A stretch of DNA of 8,012 bases from positions 1 through 8,012 of the forward strand of contig USAB01000085.1 in the NCBI GenBank assembly GCA_900552585.1. The letters are read 5' to 3'. Made by a program: the position numbers and the translations under genes. Below the pieces are notes generated by a model. That model was given only the letters and a program-made list of their open reading frames with translations, was not told the origin of the DNA and ran no database searches. The DNA is from an uncultured Coriobacteriaceae bacterium. Lineage in GTDB: Bacteria; Actinomycetota; Coriobacteriia; Coriobacteriales; Eggerthellaceae. This document shows, piece by piece, positions 5,905 through 8,012 of this stretch. Every line of letters starts with the position of its first letter. Position 1 is the first letter of the stretch.

Positions 5905-7107
5905 ATGGCTTCTGAACTGGTAGAGGCGCTTCAGGCACTGGCCCATGAGCGACGCATCGACGAGTTCTACCTCATTGAGAGGCTCGAGGATTCACTGGCC
6001 AAGAGCTATCAGCACATTCTGAATCTGGAATGGGATGCCCGCGTCATCATCGACCGCGAGACGGGCAAAATCTACGTCTACGAGATGGTTCCCGTGGGCG
6101 AGCCCGATCCGGAGACCGGCGAATATGCGGAATTCGAAGAGCGCGACGTTACGCCCGACAACGTGAGCCGTTTCGCCGCCCAGAATGCGAAGAGCGTCAT
6201 CAACTCCATCATCCGCGAGGCCGCCCAGCAGAGCATCTACGAGGAGTTCCGCGACCGCATCGGCGACCTGGTTACCGGCACGGTGCTGCAGGAGACGCCC
6301 GACTTCACGATCATCAAAATCCGCGACGGTGTGGAAGCGGAGCTGCCGCATTACGACCGCAAGAAGTATCCGAACGAGCGCAACGAGCGTCCGGGCAACG
6401 AGCGCTATCGCCACAACCAGCGCCTGAAGCTGCTGATCATCGACGTGCGCGACCCGCTGTCCGAGGAAACCCGCGCCCGCGGCGAGCAGACGCGCCCGGC
6501 CATCATCGTGTCCCGCACGCATCCCGACCTGATCCGCCGCCTGTTTGAGGTGGAGGTCCCCGAGGTCTACGACGGTCTGGTGGAGATCAAGTCCATCGCC
6601 CGCGAGCCCGGTGCGCGCAGCAAGGTCGCCGTGTATTCGCGCGAGCCGCGCCTGGACCCGGTGGGCGCCTGCGTGGGCCCGAAGGGCTCCCGCGTCCGCA
6701 TGGTGGTGGACGAGCTGCATAACGAGCGCGTCGACGTCATCCAGTGGAACGAGGATCCGGCGCTGTACGTGGCATCCGCGCTTTCCCCCGCGAAGGTCTC
6801 CAGCGTGGATATCGACGAGGCGAACCATTATGCTACCGTGCATGTGGCCGACGACCAGCTGTCGCTGGCAATCGGCAAGGAGGGGCAGAACGCCCGCCTG
6901 GCCGCGCGCCTGACCGGTTGGCACATCGACATCAAGTCCACGTCGTTCGCCGGCGAGCCGCTCGCAGAGGAGAACATGCTCATCGACGAGGAGCCCGAGG
7001 AAGGCGACGGCATCTGCGCCTACGTCAGCCCCGATGGCATCCGCTGCCGCAACCATGCCCGTCCGGGCAGCGCGTACTGCGGTATCCACGCGGAGGAAGA
7101 GGAATAG
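5905..7107 (+). CDS. nusA: Transcription termination/antitermination factor NusA
   Basis: A 400-residue elongation factor that binds RNA polymerase and nascent RNA and modulates pausing, termination and antitermination. The N-terminal polymerase-binding domain is at about 1-118. The S1 domain (about 122-205) carries extra polar, Arg/Asn-rich segments at 151-172 and 184-199. Two KH domains follow, with GPKG (258-261) in KH1 and GKEG (324-327) in KH2. LFEVEVPEVYDGLVEI, AREPGARSKVAV, DPVGACVG and QLSLAIGKEGQNARLAARL are classic NusA blocks. There are no E. coli-type acidic repeat domains. Instead an acidic linker leads to a Cys/His tail with C371, C381, C392 and H395 (C-x9-C-x10-C-x2-H), a possible zinc site. 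The ATG at 5905, preceded by AGGAAGGAA, is preferred over an ATG at 5851 with no family similarity after it. The gap to ylxR is 11 bases. Confidence 0.97.
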   Translation: MASELVEALQALAHERRIDEFYLIERLEDSLAKSYQHILNLEWDARVIIDRETGKIYVYEMVPVGEPDPETGEYAEFEERDVTPDNVSRFAAQNAKSVINSIIREAAQQSIYEEFRDRIGDLVTGTVLQETPDFTIIKIRDGVEAELPHYDRKKYPNERNERPGNERYRHNQRLKLLIIDVRDPLSEETRARGEQTRPAIIVSRTHPDLIRRLFEVEVPEVYDGLVEIKSIAREPGARSKVAVYSREPRLDPVGACVGPKGSRVRMVVDELHNERVDVIQWNEDPALYVASALSPAKVSSVDIDEANHYATVHVADDQLSLAIGKEGQNARLAARLTGWHIDIKSTSFAGEPLAEENMLIDEEPEEGDGICAYVSPDGIRCRNHARPGSAYCGIHAEEEE

Positions 7108-7118
7108 GCGGAAAACCG

Positions 7119-7430
7119 GTGGCCGGGGAAGCGAACAACGCACCGCGCGCGAAGCGCCAACGCACCTGCATCGTCTGCGGGAGGCAGGACGACAAGCGGG
7201 GGCTCCAGCGCGTCGTGCGTTCCCCCCAGGGTACCGTTCAATTTGACCCCACCGGACGTGCCGCCGGACGGGGTGCATACATCTGCTCCTTGGAATGCTT
7301 GGAGAAGGCACGAAAGGGAGGTCGTCTGGCGCGATCGCTGAAGACGACGATGACAGAAGAGGATTACGATCGCGTGGCAGCGGCTATGATAGAGTCCCTG
7401 CAGAGCATCGATGGCGGAGTGAAGGAGTGA
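7119..7430 (+). CDS. rnpM: YlxR/RnpM family RNA-binding protein
   Basis: A 103-residue protein of the YlxR family, standardly encoded between nusA and infB. The B. subtilis member (RnpM) binds RNA and modulates RNase P; that this protein does the same is inferred. Family motifs are RTCIVCGRQDDKRGLQRVVR (15-34), DPTGRAAGRGAYIC (43-56) and a following Cys60. The C-x2-C (17/20) plus Cys56/Cys60 arrangement is worth noting as a possible metal site. The start is a GTG at 7119, eleven bases after the nusA stop, with only a weak purine-rich stretch upstream. Translational coupling to nusA is therefore likely. The first family-conserved residue is Arg15, so no shorter start fits well. infB begins three bases after its stop. 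Confidence 0.93.
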   Translation: MAGEANNAPRAKRQRTCIVCGRQDDKRGLQRVVRSPQGTVQFDPTGRAAGRGAYICSLECLEKARKGGRLARSLKTTMTEEDYDRVAAAMIESLQSIDGGVKE

Positions 7431-7433
7431 TCA

Positions 7434-8012
7434 ATGGCCGGCATGCGTGTACATGAGTTGGCTAAGGAATTCGGGATGTCGAGCAAGGATATGCTCAACC
7501 GCCTCAAGGCGATGGACATCCCGGTTAAGAGTCATGCCAGCGTTCTGAGCGACGCCAACGTCGAGAAGGCGCGCAAGGAGCTTGCTCCCGAAACGGCTCC
7601 TGCTGGGTCTGGCGACGGTGCCGGCAAGGAGGCGAAGAAGAAGGCGAAGGAAGAGGCCGCCCGCCGCGCTGCCGTGGAGAAGGAGTGCGCTATGCGCCAG
7701 GCCGAGCGTGAGAAGCGCGATAAGAAGCGCGCCGAACATAAGGGCGATGCCGAAACCGAGGGCAATACGAAGCACGCGCCGAAGCCCGCTCCGCATTCCA
7801 GCCGCTTCGCAGGCCTTGAAAGCCAGATTGAGCAGGAGCGCAAGCGCGTTGCGCGCGAGCGCGCCCAGGCCCAGCAGCAGGCCCGCGCGAAGGCCGCTGC
7901 CCGCGACGTGGCGAAGAAGCGCGCTGTGGAAGAGGCGCTGAACGCCGCGAAGCACAAGAAGAGCAACAGCCATCCGCACCAGGTGAAGCACATTCCCACG
8001 CGCCGCTCGTCG
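7434..8012 (+). CDS. infB: Translation initiation factor IF-2, N-terminal part (3' end cut by window)
   Basis: The first 193 residues of IF2, the GTPase that places initiator fMet-tRNA on the ribosome and promotes subunit joining. Residues 4-48 are the IF2-N domain: MRVHELAKEFGMSSKDMLNRL, then the short helix around SDANVEKAR. After it comes the long, highly charged Ala/Lys/Glu/Arg linker typical of IF2 from GC-rich bacteria, with predicted helix or coiled coil at about 65-105 and 128-175. The G domain would lie beyond the right edge. The ATG at 7434 has AAGGAG six bases upstream, inside the end of ylxR. An in-frame ATG at 7443 is the first residue of the conserved domain and is a possible alternative. 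The three-base gap to ylxR, with no ylxQ, gives a compact, probably coupled operon. Confidence 0.95.
   Translation, partial: MAGMRVHELAKEFGMSSKDMLNRLKAMDIPVKSHASVLSDANVEKARKELAPETAPAGSGDGAGKEAKKKAKEEAARRAAVEKECAMRQAEREKRDKKRAEHKGDAETEGNTKHAPKPAPHSSRFAGLESQIEQERKRVARERAQAQQQARAKAAARDVAKKRAVEEALNAAKHKKSNSHPHQVKHIPTRRSS

Noticed and set aside
5992..7311. A 439-codon minus-strand frame across nusA and ylxR
   Set aside because: It spans two well-identified genes and has shadow-like composition. No ribosome binding site or family match supports it.

Overview
The window looks like ordinary chromosomal housekeeping DNA from a GC-rich bacterium. The best guess is an actinobacterium, perhaps of the Coriobacteriia. 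This rests on high GC with strong G/C at third codon positions, frequent GTG starts with clear Shine-Dalgarno sites, the order rimP-nusA-ylxR-infB with no ylxQ between ylxR and infB, and short intrinsic terminators. The lineage call is inference from style and gene order, not from a database match. There is no sign of phage, insertion sequences, CRISPR, tRNA or rRNA.

Left third (1-2508). The 3' end of a LOG/SLOG-type Rossmann nucleotide-binding protein gene runs in from the left edge on the + strand. It converges on two - strand genes: a TrmA/RumA-family RNA m5U methyltransferase (rlmD-like, 1090-2508) and, downstream of it, the ribosome silencing factor gene rsfS (522-962). A hairpin with a short T run at 483-513 probably ends the rsfS transcript. 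The 127-base gap between rlmD and rsfS holds two copies of the octamer GCACGTGC.

Middle (2509-5166). A short AT-rich divergent intergenic region with a perfect TATAAT separates rlmD from a + strand group: a cytoplasmic cyclophilin-type peptidyl-prolyl isomerase, a TPR protein with one membrane anchor and a short exported domain, and nucleoside diphosphate kinase (ndk). A hairpin without a T tract lies before ndk. A strong intrinsic terminator (5130-5166) closes the group.

Right third (5167-8012). An AT-rich promoter and leader, with a terminator-like hairpin just ahead of the first gene, precedes the transcription/translation operon rimP (30S maturation) - nusA (elongation/termination factor) - ylxR/rnpM (RNA-binding RNase P modulator) - infB (IF2, cut by the right edge). 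The layout resembles the NusA-controlled leader attenuation known from Bacillus subtilis.

Taken together, the recognised genes serve ribosome assembly and silencing, rRNA or tRNA modification, transcription elongation, translation initiation, protein folding and nucleotide balance. I found no convincing new defence or mobile system. The points most worth a second look are the nusA-operon leader, with an overlapping small reading frame that stops inside the hairpin loop; a Cys/His-rich tail on NusA; the m5U methyltransferase lacking its usual iron-sulfur cysteines; and the uncharacterised exported domain of the TPR protein.
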